The notes below the pieces were generated by a model that saw only the letters and a program-made list of their open reading frames with translations, was not told the DNA's origin and ran no database searches. A stretch of 64,000 nt of DNA from Mytilus californianus (lineage: Eukaryota; Mollusca; Bivalvia; Mytilida; Mytilidae). The stretch covers positions 1 to 64,000 of the forward strand of contig NW_026262738.1 in assembly GCF_021869535.1 (NCBI RefSeq). The letters run 5' to 3'. The first letter of the stretch is position 1; every line of letters begins with the position of its first letter. The translations under genes and the position numbers were made by a program. This document shows positions 26,036-37,745 of the stretch, in pieces.

Positions 26036-26400
26036 AAAAAAGATGTGGTATGATTGCCAATAAGACAACTCTCTACAAGAGACCAAATGACACAGACATT
26101 AACAGCAATAGGTCACCATACGGTCTTCAACAATGTGCAAAGCCCATACCACATAGTCAGCTATAAAAGGCCCAGAAATCACTAATGTAAAAAGAATTCA
26201 AACGAGAAAACTAACGCCCTAATTATTGTACAAAAACATGAACAAAAAACAAATATGTAACACACCAAAACACGACAATGACCACAAACAGGCACATACA
26301 TACAGAATGTGGCGGGGTAAAACATACTAGCGGGATCCCAACCCTCTCCTAACCTGGGACAGTGGTATAACAGATCAACATAAGAACCAACTATAATCAG
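26036..26400 (+). repeat. Family A 5' half inside the left arm
   Basis: Contains gatgtggtatgattgccaat, ctctctacaagagaccaaat, ggtcaccatacggtcttcaa, gtggcggggtaaaacat and acctgggacagtgg. A shorter, rearranged reverse copy occupies about 28890-29015 of the right arm. Confidence 0.85.
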
Positions 26401-27089
26401 AGTACTGAAGTACTGAACATCGGATGACCGCAAGTTCTTGTGGATGGTCACAAGCACTTGTGAAAGTGAGGTTAATGTACAGAGATATTTTTTTTTCTGA
26501 GACAAGTTCGTGCGTGGATGATGAATCTATCATATTGTAACAGATACATCTTAATATCTAGCATATATGTCTCTGATTGTAGTGAAACAAATCAGTATAC
26601 TCTGGTTTGTTGTTATATATTATATTAATATTTGTATATAACAGTTACATGCATATATCATTTTCATCCATTTGTATATTATTCTATTTTTCTATTCTAA
26701 TAATAGTGCATTGCAAGTGCATGGTGGACACTCTTCTGTAATAATTCGATTTTTCTAATAGATTGGATTGAATAGGCTTTCATATTTTTCCGCAAACCAT
26801 TCTTGAGATATTCTTCCGCATGCGTTAGCAGAATTCTTCTAAACGAGTGCAAAGATATTTATGATTTTTTACTTATATATATATTTCTAACGACAAAACA
26901 TTTTCATATTAATAATTTATGTTATAAAATAAAATATTTAGAAGAAATGAATTTATAACAGGCGATAAGGAATGTTATTTTGCACTCGATAATGTCCGCG
27001 TATTTATATATCGGTTATCAGTCAAAAACGAAAGTTACGTAAGTAGAAATCTCTGTTGCAACAATACATCGGAATGCCCTCATGGTCAT

Positions 27090-27390
27090 TGCGATGTAAA
27101 AAATCAGTTGTAAAAGGCTTAACTCATCAGATGGATACAAATAGAAATACATATTAACAAAAACGTATAGAGTAAACGTGGACGGGTACTTGTACATCCC
27201 AACAACAAAAAGACACTTAGTGCAGAACTGAGTGTACTCACAATTACTAACAGCTAGTTCAAAGCAAATAACAACTAATAAAAATATGCATCTAAGACTA
27301 AATTACCAATCAGTGCACATCCAACATGGATTTAGTGTTAAGATCAGAGAAAAACATGACATTGTGCAATGACAAGATACAGGAATCGAC
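27090..27390 (+). repeat. Family A 3' half, separated from its 5' half by ~700 bp
   Basis: Contains aaaaatcagttgtaaaaggc, ttaactcatcagatgg, ggacgggtacttgtacatcc, aacaacaaaaagacactta and acagctagttcaaagc. It matches the 3' part of the intact copy at 38716-39280. There the two halves are contiguous, so here they have been split by fold-back sequence. Confidence 0.8.
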
Positions 27391-29168
27391 AGATTGTAGA
27401 TCAATGGAATTTGATTTACTGATATAAACAATATTAATACCAATATAAACAATATTCAAAGAATTAATGACAGCGTTGAAATGGTAACCTTTTAGAATAA
27501 GTTTATTTAAAAGATCGATAAGTTGGTTTGTTTTGTGTAATGAATTGCTATAATTCGATTAAAATACTATCAGCTTAAAACGTCGAGGCCTAGTATTATA
27601 TATTATTAAGGTATAAAGAGATAGGATATTTATTAGGCCTATCCCTTTTATCTAGAATTATATATTTTTTACGTAAAATTGCACTTGATCATGCATCTCA
27701 AATCCACTTATGCATATCTAGAAGCTTACGGTACAATTGTTGTACTTAGTTTGTTACATATATTTTTAGGGGATGGGGTCCACTTTTATTCATAACGCAA
27801 TAAAGTGAGCATTCGTTTCCGGCATCATTTCTCTATCGGGATGTCCACACTAAATGAAATCCGCCGACTAAACGGTACACCTTGTGTTAGGGGAGGGCAA
27901 AAGAATTATTCTGTCTCAAGGTGCCAATAATTCTTTTCAAAATCTCATTTTCCAATTAAAAATACCGATACTCACATATATTCACTATATAGCTTTTGTT
28001 CCTCATTTTATTACCTTTCTTGTGATATATAGGATATACCTGTAATTAGGGGATACGGGGGTTCAAAACTCGATCGTAACGTGATCTGTGGTGTATTTTT
28101 TCTTAGGTTCGGTTCGTCGTTGTTGGAGATGTTTTTGGTATTCGGGCGTAGTATAACATAGATCTCTTATTAGTGCTATTATTAGATTTTTCTTTAGGGA
28201 AACACCCCTAGTTTTTTATACGAAACTTTCATTACTTGTGTATATTACCTCTTCTAGACTTTTCATATTGATAATATTTTTTATATATAAATGTGTAAAT
28301 TTTTGAGAATTTGAAAAGAATTATTGGCACTCAAAGACGTATTTTTTTTTCACTCCCCTGACACAAGGTGTACCGTTCAGTCGGTAGATTACGTTAAGTG
28401 TGGACATCTTGATAGTGAAATGAGTCTGAAACGAATGCTCACTTTAATGCTTTATGAATAAAAGTAGACCCCACCCCTAGAAATATACGTAACAAACTGA
28501 GTGCGACAATTGTATCGTAAACTTCTAGATATATGCATAAGTGGGTTTTAGATGCATGATCAAATGTAATGTTACGTAAAAAATAAATAATCCAGTCTAA
28601 ATATTAAAAAGGGATAGGCCTAACAAATATCTTTTCTCTTTATACCTTAATACTATATAATTCTATAGAGATTTCTACTTACGTTACTTTCGTTTTTGAC
28701 TGCAAACCTATCTAAATTATCGTTTGCAAAATAATATTTATTTATTAAATGATTACTCATAAAAATATTTTATTTAATGATATAGATTGATAATATAAAA
28801 ATATTGTGTCGTTAGAAATATATATATATAATATAAGTAAAAAATCATGGATATTTTTGCACTCGTTTAGAAGAATAACAATTATCCCGTTAGTTTTCTC
28901 TTTTGAATTCCTTTTACATTTATGATGTATGCGGTATGGGATTTGCACATTGCTGAAGGCCGTACTGTGACCTAAAGCTTGTAATGTCTGTGTCATTGGC
29001 AATCATACCAATTTTTTAAAATTTTTATATATACAAGTAGATATTACAGTTATTCATGACAATTTAATAAACTTGAATAGTGAATAGTGCAAAAAGACAG
29101 AGTTCACTATTCATGAATTTTGAATAGTGAAAAGTGAATAGTGAATAGTGAACGTACTTCAGCCCGGT

Positions 29169-29177
29169 TAATCTATC
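29169..29177. repeat. Target-site duplication, right copy
   Basis: TAATCTATC, perfect match to 25895-25903. Confidence 0.85.
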
Positions 29178-29811
29178 GATTATTCGATCTCGGGTTAATT
29201 TGTGTCATCACTTCTAATTACACGTGTGCAACAATTAAAATGTTTGGTTTACAAATTCCTTCAATTGAGACAATTTGTAAGCATAGATGAATCACCTTAT
29301 TTCCGAAAGCAATTATTTCATCAACAAATTGATGAATTTTGTCAAAAATGAAAGACTAACGAGTAAGTGAAAATGAAATCCTTATTTTGCAATTATTATA
29401 TAACAACATATGCATATTTTCAAGAACTTTGTTTCTCATGGCATCAATTTTTCCCTCGATTTTTTTCTGAAAACTTAACGCCACGAATTCACGAACATGT
29501 AACATTTGATTTAACCACGGAAATTGGTACCTACGAATAAAAGTATTTTCACAGTATCTATACCAAACCAATTGCAACTAAACTTTTCAATTAAAACACG
29601 TGTTTCCGGATCTTGACATTGACGACTTCAAGTCTTAATCTCCTAACTGCAGCTGTACTACATGTATCTCCCCATTGATTATTAATCCGGCTGGCGACGT
29701 TATTACTGACGACCTGAACATTGTCAATAACACTTTTCGGCGAAATATGTTATTCAAGGCTCGAATTATCGGTAGCCTAAATCCATCAATTTGAAACACA
29801 ACTCTAAAATA
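29178..29811. other. Gene-free DNA
   Basis: The minus-strand 73-codon frame at 29356-29577 has no recognisable domain. Nothing else seen. Confidence 0.4.
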
Positions 29812-31330
29812 CTGATGGATTCAGACGAGGATTACATGTATGCCAGGTAATGGGCTAAACGCAAAAAAGAAGACGTAATTAAACCTTCCGAATGGGTTAA
29901 GGCAAATTAGAATTACAAAACTAATGGGTTTATGAAAACACATGCTACATCGATATCCAAAGACCCAAATGTTAACCACCTGTCATTATGATACCTCCAC
30001 GACAAATATGTTGTTGTCCCCGCAGATAAAGCACAAACAACATCGTTTTTGTGTGCAAATCACAATACATCAACTGCTTGATAAAGGAATTATGTATTTA
30101 CAATTCACCTTGAAACTCAACGTATACCACCACGACACTTAAAAAGGAGGAAGTCTTTTCTATGGAAGGTCTGTTCTATGTTCTGTTTGAATTTCAAACT
30201 AAGATGAAGACCTGGATCTTCCTTCGCTGTATTGCAAACCCTAATTACATAAGTGTCATTACAAACAACGTTATATTGCTGGAATTTCCAATTGCTCCAC
30301 GAAATATCTTTCTAATTATTAACATTAATGTTATCAGCAATAAAAGACGGGCTAAAAAATTATTGTGAAACTACCTACTCTAGGGGCGGCGTGAATCAGA
30401 TGTGGATACTTAGAAATTCGAAAGATCTTTAAGAATACAAACGTTCTAACTTCTTGCAATAGTATTAAAACTTTTGACTGTTCTACTCTTTCACAAGTAT
30501 TCCCTATTCCGAAACTAAAAGACAAATTGAGAGAATTGGTCCTGCTTTGTTTCATTAAAAACGAATGGCCAATGTAGAAACAAGTATCTTGTCTTAGGGA
30601 GGTTTCTTGGTTTACAACATATTTGTTACGTTTGGAAGACGTGTTTTGCAACAACCAATCGGCATTCCGATGGACATCAATTGTGCCTCTCTTTTTACCG
30701 ACTTGTTCCTTTCTTCAAATTTTATACAAAAGTTTTTTTGGAAAAATGAATAGAAGCTAGTATTATCCTTTAACTTCATGTTTCGCTATATAGATGATAG
30801 ACTCTAACTAAATAATTCAAAGTTTGGTGACTATGTTGAACGCATTTATCCCCTCGAACTTGAAATAAAGGATACAACAGATGCAGTTAAGTCTGCCTCA
30901 TATTTTGACTTATATCTAGAAATTGACAATGAGGGTAGGGTTAGAACAAAACTTTACGACAAAACATATGTTTTCACTTTCCCAATTGTGAACTTTTCAT
31001 TTCTATATAGCAACATTCATGCAGCACATGCATATGGAGTATATATCTCTCATTTAATACGATATTCAAGAGCTTGCATTTCCTATCATGATTTCCTTGA
31101 TAAAGTGTTGCTGATTACAAGGAAGCTATTGAACCAAGAGTTTCAAGTGGTGAAATTGAAATCATCCCTTCGAAAATTTTACGGACGCCATAACGAGTTG
31201 GTTATCCGTTATAAAATATCTGTTTCACAGATGACGACGTATATGTTCCAATTGTTGTTACCACAATCCCGTCTTCTTTTCCTCGAATGTTACTTACCGA
31301 ATAAAACTTTTCACCGGGTTTGTACATGAG
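29812..31330 (+). pseudogene. Penelope-like element reverse-transcriptase relic
   Basis: This is a decayed reverse transcriptase of the Penelope-like type common in mussels, read on the plus strand through several frames. In order I see DKYVVVPADKAQTTSF (about 29995-30045); a segment near 30200-30350 with LRCIANPNY and APRNIFLI; QPIGIPMDINCASLFTDLF (about 30652-30710); the catalytic-type FRYIDD motif at 30781-30798; YPLELEIKDTTDAVKSASYF (about 30848-30907); and YGVYISHLIRYSRACISYHD followed by LRKFYGR (about 31033-31190). Stops and frameshifts separate these blocks, for example after FWKNE and after IDDRL, so no functional enzyme can be made. A GIY-YIG endonuclease domain, found in many family members, is not visible downstream. 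The longest surviving open piece is 988 to 1329 bases past 30000 (113 codons). The copy is bounded on the 3' side by a non-coding tail seen elsewhere in the window. Confidence 0.8.
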
Positions 31331-31615
31331 TTACACGACCGGTGCCACATGAGGAGCAGGGTCTGCTTACCCTTTCAGAGCATCTGAGATGACCCCATTT
31401 TTTAGTCGTGTTCTTGTTGCTCAGTTTTTAGTTTTCTATGTTGTGTTTTGTGTACTATTGTTCGTCATTTCATCGTTTTTCGTTTTATGACTTGGCATTG
31501 TCAGTAATTTTTTTGCGACTAATGAGTTTGAATATCCCTTTGGTATCTTTCGCCTCTCTTTTGATAGATAAAAGAAACTATGATACAAATAAAAGAATTA
31601 ATTTAAGAGTTAATA
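31331..31615 (+). repeat. Tail of the Penelope-like element
   Basis: Landmarks are gagcagggtctgcttaccct, ttcagagcatctgagatgac, tcgtgttcttgttgctcagt, ttctatgttgtgttttgtgt, tgagtttgaatatccctttg and gtatctttcgcc. Related tails lie at 33796-34005 (plus) and 34105-34260 (minus). The 61-codon frame within it is a frame in the tail, not a gene. Confidence 0.65.
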
Positions 31616-33185
31616 CAGATTAACTTATTTTTGTTTATTTTACATGGTAGAATGTCGTTGGGAAGATGATGAGTGTGTATTAGAAGGAGAAATAAGGTAG
31701 GTTAAATCGTGTATGCAATATCAATGTGAAATCTTTAAGAAAAATGGGAAGGACACTTCACATATTAATAAAATAGAAAAAAATATGTTTTACATTTATA
31801 AAATGTTGATTATACATACCGTTTTGTGTTCGTTGACATGAATTTGATTTATTTTGTTCATTTAATTTGAATATCAATATTATAAAGAATAAATAAATAT
31901 GATGATTTAGATTATTTCATTTCAAATGTAAAAAAATGAGTAATAAACATTTTTAGACAGGGCTTGAACATCATATATTGGCAATTACGTTCGTTTTTTC
32001 TCTTTGTGTGTTTACAATTTTATTCATATAAAATGGTATGTGAGTTCTCTAGAAAAGAAGTTTTAAAGACAAAGGATCCTTCAAATTTAACAAAAAGATT
32101 CATATATTTTATTTACTTGAATAGCTATGTTTTATTTACTTGAATGGCTATGCTTTATTAACGTTCTTTTAAAAGCAAATCCTATATTTTAACAAAATTT
32201 GCAGAATTATACTGCTTTTGAATTATTGTCTTCCCGTACTCGAATTTGTCGACAGCTTTTCTTTATACAGTGACCTAACCATGACATTCTCGTAAATAAT
32301 TCAACAATCTCACAGCGCATGAGCGTAGGGAAAATCCGTGATGAAAGAAAACGTAAAGAGATGTGGAAGGAAGACAGTTTTAACTGAACGTTAAAAAACA
32401 AAATATACCAAACTTAACAACTGTTATGACAATGTTTAATTAAGAAATATAAACATATATACACATATCGAATAAAACAAATTAACATCGCTCTTTCATT
32501 TCACTTATATTTCACGTTCTCCATGATTCTGTGTCGCTTGTTGTTCTAGGTCACGATCGGTAAATCTTGGCAACAAACCCGAGAGTTAGTTACTAGCCAG
32601 AGTTTTTTTTATCAACAATCACCGAATGAAATATGTTTAGTCGACTGTATGTTATGGATTAGTAATAAATGTAATTAAAATATGTGCACATAAGACTTAG
32701 TTTAGGATAAAAGCATCCATTGATTATATAATTTCCTTTACATTATAATCACCAGAAACCCGTGAAACATATGATTTTAATACAGTATGTTTTAAAATTG
32801 AAGGTTGTAGTTTAAATGGTAATAAAATGTTAAATATCGATAACAAGACAACTGTATTGAAGAGAGAAAAAGAGGCGTAGTGTATGTGTCAACGAGACAT
32901 CAACCAAACAAGACTATAATCTAGACAAGCACTAAATCGTCCCGTGTTTACATGATTTATGGATGAATAACACAGATGCGCCAAAATCGCCAAACGAAAA
33001 TAACACTGAATTAGGTTGGTCCGTTCTATTTGAGGGCAGAGGCTGACAAATATCTGAACTTAGAGTATATAACAAAAAAATCCTAATTCACCTGCAGTCA
33101 AATTTGTCTGATAAAGTTGAAACTATAGTTTTCCTAACAATTTCAAATTCAAAAATGATCGAGACAGACTAAGCCTCTCCTGCTA
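31616..33185. other. Gene-free AT-rich DNA
   Basis: Contains a small imperfect duplication near 32105-32155 (ttatttacttgaatagctat and a similar word 30 bases on). No gene, RNA or known repeat recognised. The 64-codon minus-strand frame at 32207-32401 has no features of a gene. Confidence 0.4.
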
Positions 33186-33500
33186 ATATAAAAATAAGGA
33201 GATAAGGTATGATTGCCAATGAGACAACTATCCACCAAAGTTCAAATAAAGTGGATGTAAGCAATTATAGGCAACCATACGGCTCTCAACAATGAGAAAA
33301 AACCATACCGTAAAGTCGGCTATAAAAGGCCCCGACATGAAAAATATGAAACAATTCAATTGAGAAAACTAACGACCTAATTTATAACAAAACAATTAAC
33401 GAAAAACAAATAAGACAGACATGAACCAACGACAACCACTGAAGTACAGGCTCCTGACTTGGGACAGGCACATACAGAATGTGGCGGGGTTCATCTGCTA
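33186..33500 (+). repeat. Family A copy (5' half)
   Basis: Contains ggtatgattgccaatgagac, aactatccaccaaagttcaa, gtaagcaattataggcaacc, ggctataaaaggccccgaca and caggctcctgacttgggaca, and ends at gtggcggggttcat. It is the same sub-type as the reverse copy at 541-872, which shares the caattataggcaacc variant. Confidence 0.85.
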
Positions 33501-33795
33501 GCTGTCATAGCTACGTAGTTAAAAAGTCCCAATGGCGAATGGTACACAATCGATAAAGTCATAGATCAGACGATTATATGACTTTAGTAGATATAAGACC
33601 GGGAAAACCTGTCACTGTTGAGTAGATATCGTACCGGTTTACCTATTCTTGACTTATTTCGCGTTGATTTCAGTCTTTCTTTCTCAAAACCTTTTGGAAC
33701 TAGTTTTGTCTCAGTACCTCGTCCTTGTGATGAAGTTTGAATACTGTGAAAATGAACGAGCTTACCGTATCAATTGATAATGTATATACAACATA
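33501..33795. other. Gene-free stretch
   Basis: Nothing recognised between the family A copy and the Penelope-like tail. Confidence 0.4.
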
Positions 33796-34005
33796 CTATA
33801 GGTCAGAAGGTATGTAATCAGAATATCTGAAATCACCCGCGGTTTCTGTTGGGGTTCGTATGGCCCAGTCTTTAGTTTTTGATGTTGTTGACTTTTCTTT
33901 GTCTTTTCGTCGTTTGCTGTGTTTTGCCAGGGAGTTGTTATCATGGTTAGTTTGTCTTCGACTTAAGAGTTTGAATATTCCTTTCACATCTTCCACACTC
34001 TTTTA
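33796..34005 (+). repeat. Penelope-like tail, second copy
   Basis: Contains tctgaaatcacccgcggttt, ggggttcgtatggcccagtc, tttagtttttgatgttgttg and gagtttgaatattccttt. These are diverged forms of the tail at 31331-31615. The overlapping minus-strand frames here are antisense to the tail. Confidence 0.6.
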
Positions 34006-34104
34006 CTGTTGAAAAATTGGAAGTTGACAATGGGAAAATGGAAGTTGTCACATTTATGATAGGTTCAGTTTGAAATCGGCCATACTCGTCAAAAACAAGG
34101 AATA

Positions 34105-34260
34105 GATCAAGATATTAGGTGAAAGAGAGGCAGTATATACCAGAGATGATATTCAAGCTCACATGATGACAAACTGACAATGCCATTACAAAAAACGAAA
34201 AATGACCAAAAGGAAAAGAACAAAATACAAAACACTTCTCGATTCCGTAGTATATGAGAC
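34105..34260 (-). repeat. Penelope-like tail, inverted third copy
   Basis: On the minus strand it reads ggcattgtcagtttgtca, gagcttgaatatcatctctg and gtatatactgcctctcttt, the same 3' words as the tail copies at 31331 and 33796. It faces the second copy about 100 bp away. Confidence 0.55.
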
Positions 34261-34640
34261 GCAAGCACCAACTAACACGTTAATTATTGAGTGAATGAAC
34301 ATCATCAATATATTTTTTAACGTGTGAAATTAAAGAACATGACAAAATGCATTTTTCTTCTTGTCCTCGAAAAGGCTTTATATGCATTTTGCTACATATG
34401 AGCACAAAACAAGTCGACCAGTAGGGGCACAGAATTAGTATTTATGGGAATTACGACTGTTTGTTGAAATATTATTCCACCCAACTCATCAAATATGCTT
34501 TCAATCTTTCGATATAACATGGGGAGAGTAGTGAAGGACGTAGAAAATCAAATGTATTGATGTTACTGCAACGCTTTCAGGATTGTAATTGACGAGTTTT
34601 GATTTTCAATTATTTTAACCAAATCATAACTAAAGAGACT
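34261..34640. other. Gene-free DNA
   Basis: Nothing recognised. Confidence 0.4.
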
Positions 34641-34895
34641 TTTATTGTTGAAATGCGCATCATGTGCAGAAAAAATGGTACCGTTAATAGTATTTGGAAC
34701 AAATCTTAATATAAAAGTAAGAAGATGTGGTACGATTGCCAATGATACAACTCTCTACCAGAGACCAAATGACATACAAGTTAACAACTTAAGGTCACCG
34801 TACAGCCTTCAACAAATAAATAAAACTCATATCGCATAGCTAGCTAAAAAATGCCTCGGAATGACATATGTAACGCAATTCAAACAATAAGTAAG
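34641..34895 (+). repeat. Repeat edge followed by family A 5' half
   Basis: The words ttgaaatgcgcatcatgtgc and aaaaatggtaccgttaat are a bivalve repeat end that I recall. They are followed by gaagatgtggtacgattgcc, ctctctaccagagaccaaat and ggtcaccgtacagccttcaa of family A. The 64-codon frame here is repeat sequence. Confidence 0.75.
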
Positions 34896-35677
34896 AATTG
34901 TTATAATCCACATTTGATTAACAACACTGTTTGAATAGACATCATCACATTATCAATACACACTACATTGTGTATGGCCAAAAAAAAAAAAGAAGAAAAA
35001 TACACAGACATAATAGAAACTTTAAAATATTGCTTCAATTTATTAAATTTAATAAACACTTGATAAATTTCGTGCGTCCCTGCACTGTACTGAATTTCCC
35101 ATATTAGGAACGTTTAAAATAAACATTCGAAATCCTTGTTTGTGTAAAGAAGTTGAAATGTTAGTGACTATATATGACCAAAATGGCCCTGACACATAAC
35201 AGCCTAATTCATCGAAGGTAAACTTTTCCTGAGGTAGTTCGAACCTCAGAATTTTAAATAAGTATGTTATAAGTCATTTCAGTACCGGACCTCTGACTAC
35301 TGAAATAACTATACTCGTGGGGATTTAAAACCCACCTGCAAATTAGCGAACTGATGTTGTTGAGTCATTATCTCACCCTATTCCAGTTTTTTATTCGGTC
35401 AACATTTGAATAGTTTATTTGTAATGATCCTTAGTCATTGATATCGACGATTTCGACCCTTGGTTGGTAAAGGGTGTCGACTTCGATATCGACATCTGAA
35501 TATGCCATGAGTGCAAAGTTTTTATCATCGATTCCGTGTCTATATTTTCAATATCAACGGTATCAATATCTGTATTTGTCTTGGACATGTACATGCATAA
35601 CGTCAGCATTCAAATGAGAAGACTACTTAGGATATTGATTCTCGTAAGTATAGTATCATATGCAAGTTAAATGTAAA
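34896..35677. other. Gene-free DNA
   Basis: Contains clustered gatatcgac-like words at 35440-35600, which give a low-complexity minus-strand frame rich in I, D and T. No gene recognised. Confidence 0.4.
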
Positions 35678-35905
35678 ATAACAAAAATACCGAACTCCAA
35701 GGAAAATTAAAAACGGAAAGTCCCTTATCAAATGGCAAAATCAAAAACTCAAACACATCAAAAAATGGAAAGCAACTGTTATATTCCTGACTTGGTGCAG
35801 GCATTTCCTTATGTAGAAAATGGTGGATTAAACCTAATTTTACAGCTAGCTAAACCTCTCATCATTGTATATCATTGTATATTTCTAGTGGTAGGCATTT
35901 GTTAT
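35678..35905 (+). repeat. Family B copy
   Basis: Contains aaaataacaaaaataccgaa, ctccaaggaaaattaaaaac, ggaaagtcccttatcaaatg, ttcctgacttggtgcaggca and tatgtagaaaatggtggatt, and ends near agctagctaaacctctcatc. The 65-codon frame is within the repeat. Confidence 0.85.
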
Positions 35906-35924
35906 ATATTACAATATGAAAATA

Positions 35925-36185
35925 TATGAAATGATTTCCAATGAAATATTTATCGCTCAAAAACCAAACGAAATCAATAACGATATACCTTTTAATGACA
36001 ATTACAGGTCACCGTAGGGCTACACAAAATAATCAAAACTCGTACCGTATACATGTAGTAAACTATGAAATGCTCTGGTATGAAAAAAAGAGAAACCAAA
36101 AAATCTAGTTTATATTACAACAGTAAAAAAAACCAATTATGACGAGCAACAACCACGATAATCAATATCAGGACATATTATTTAG
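35925..36185 (+). repeat. Strongly decayed family A copy
   Basis: Only scattered landmarks survive: gatttccaatgaaat, acaggtcaccgtagggctac, aaactcgtaccgtat, aactatgaaatgctctgg and gacgagcaacaaccac, in the right order and spacing. Confidence 0.55.
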
Positions 36186-37560
36186 ACTCCGAACCGATCA
36201 GTCATTGATTGTACTAGTAATTCTGAATGGAACGTGATTACCGGAAATGCAGCAAATAAAAATGTTTAAGCCTTTGATTTGACCAGACTGGGGTCAAAAT
36301 ACGACTTCACGCCCTCCAGTCAAGCACAATACCACAAGACCTACGAGGTGATTTCAGCAGTCCAAAAGTGACCTCATGCAAGGTAAAATTTCACCGCTAG
36401 TCTTGCATGCCTTCAATCAATAAATCATATATTAAATACATTGTATATTGTACAAAGAAACGTTAAAAGTAAAACAATGTAAAATGTATTTTAAAACACT
36501 TACATAAATGTACTTGAGGAACTCTTAGCTTATAGAAAACATTGCAATTCAGTCTAAAGCACTAAATCCAAAAGAATAATAATTTTAATACCTTTCTTAC
36601 TTTATACAAAGTCATGCAGACCCTGTCCACAGGGCCTTCTTTTGCCTATTTAATTTAGGCTCTAACCATGTGCTAAAGAAACCAATACTAATGAGATTGA
36701 TTATTCTTCTGAAAACTTTAAAATTCACCATCATTTTTATTAAGATCAGATATAAGTAAAGTATTTAGTAGCATTGCCATTTTCACGATTCCTCCTTTCA
36801 TTTAGTCAACTACAGAATCAGAATTTTATATGTCTGACAACCTAGCCCGTCACTGCAATCTCTCATGAAGTAATTTATCTAACCTCTAACAATTGTTGCT
36901 GATGCCCGGACCAATATAAAAGTGTACTAAAAAAACAAATCGGGGATGGCAATTAGCCAGACATTAGACTAAGTCTGAAAGATTTCATTCAGCTATTAAC
37001 GAAACTACTGATGAAGACTCACTGATAAACTTCAGTAAATTTTATACAGAGTCATTATCATTTTTAGGACTCCATGCAGGTCATAATACAGGATGTTTCA
37101 CTGGGTTTATTTCCGGTCCTAAAGCTCTAACCTTTAAAAGATATACTTTAGTCGAAATCTCGAGCTCGTACTTACTATTTTTTTTCTAGTAATTTTATGG
37201 TTTTCCGTCGGTCGGCCGAACTATGTAAATTAAAACACACACAAGTTACGAGTATCGTGTCTTTGGGTCCTGAGATTCAGTCGGGCTCCATGTACGGCGA
37301 CATTTTTAAGTACCAGGTAAATTGACTGACAGTTGCGTAGCAGTGTCATTGTACGGATACATTTTTTTTTATCAATCCAAAGGCTGCTGCTATTGCATCA
37401 TCTTTCTTACTCGATTAACAGATGTAAAATAAATTTGCTCTTATGCCGCGATGACATAACAGTGACCTACACGATTTCGTACAATAGATATTTACTATCA
37501 CTGGAGCACATGGACCGGTTTATACTTAATTGGATCTTACTCACGGCACCTATCTTTCTA
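36186..37560. other. Gene-free DNA
   Basis: No coding domain, RNA or known repeat recognised. The 106-codon plus-strand frame at 37333-37653 runs into the reverse family B copy and is discounted. Confidence 0.4.
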
Positions 37561-37745
37561 TCTTTCATAAAACCATGTTTCATCCATCCTTTTATATATA
37601 AGGAAATGCCTGTACCAAGTCAGAAATATGACAGTTGTTTTCCATTCTTTTGATGTGTTTGAGCTTTTGATTTTGCCATTTGCTAAAGGACTTTCCGTTT
37701 TGAATTTTCTTTGGAGATCGATACTTTTGTTATTTTACTTTTTCC
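37561..37745 (-). repeat. Family B copy (reverse)
   Basis: On the minus strand it reads aaaagtaacaaaagtatcg-like sequence, then aattcaaaacggaaagtcc, gcaaaatcaaaagctcaaac, tgtcatatttctgacttggt and caggcatttccttat. The distal half is missing. Confidence 0.8.

Larger units (their letters stand above)
25904..29168. mobile_element. 3.27-kb fold-back element with long inverted arms
   Basis: The ends are ACCGGGCTGAAGTACG at 25904 and its reverse complement ending at 29168. Terminal identity runs about 34 bp without a mismatch and then continues with small gaps. Matching arm blocks are 25904-26215 with 28890-29168, 26825-27050 with 28678-28880, and 27590-27960 with 28270-28670. The left arm is about 2.06 kb and the right about 0.9 kb, because the left arm holds extra DNA at about 26220-26820 and 27055-27590. 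Both arms carry family A sequence, so the palindrome formed from, or captured, that repeat. The unpaired loop is about 27960-28270. No transposase or other protein is encoded. A 9-bp duplication with long terminal inverted repeats fits Mutator-like elements best among DNA transposons. A segmental inverted duplication is excluded by the flanking duplication. Confidence 0.85.

Noticed and set aside
26182..26505. 107-codon minus-strand frame with Cys- and Phe-rich sequence
   Set aside because: It is antisense to family A inside the fold-back element. Family A copies elsewhere do not keep the frame.
37333..37653. 106-codon plus-strand frame
   Set aside because: Its end runs into a reverse family B copy and it has no domain or splice context.
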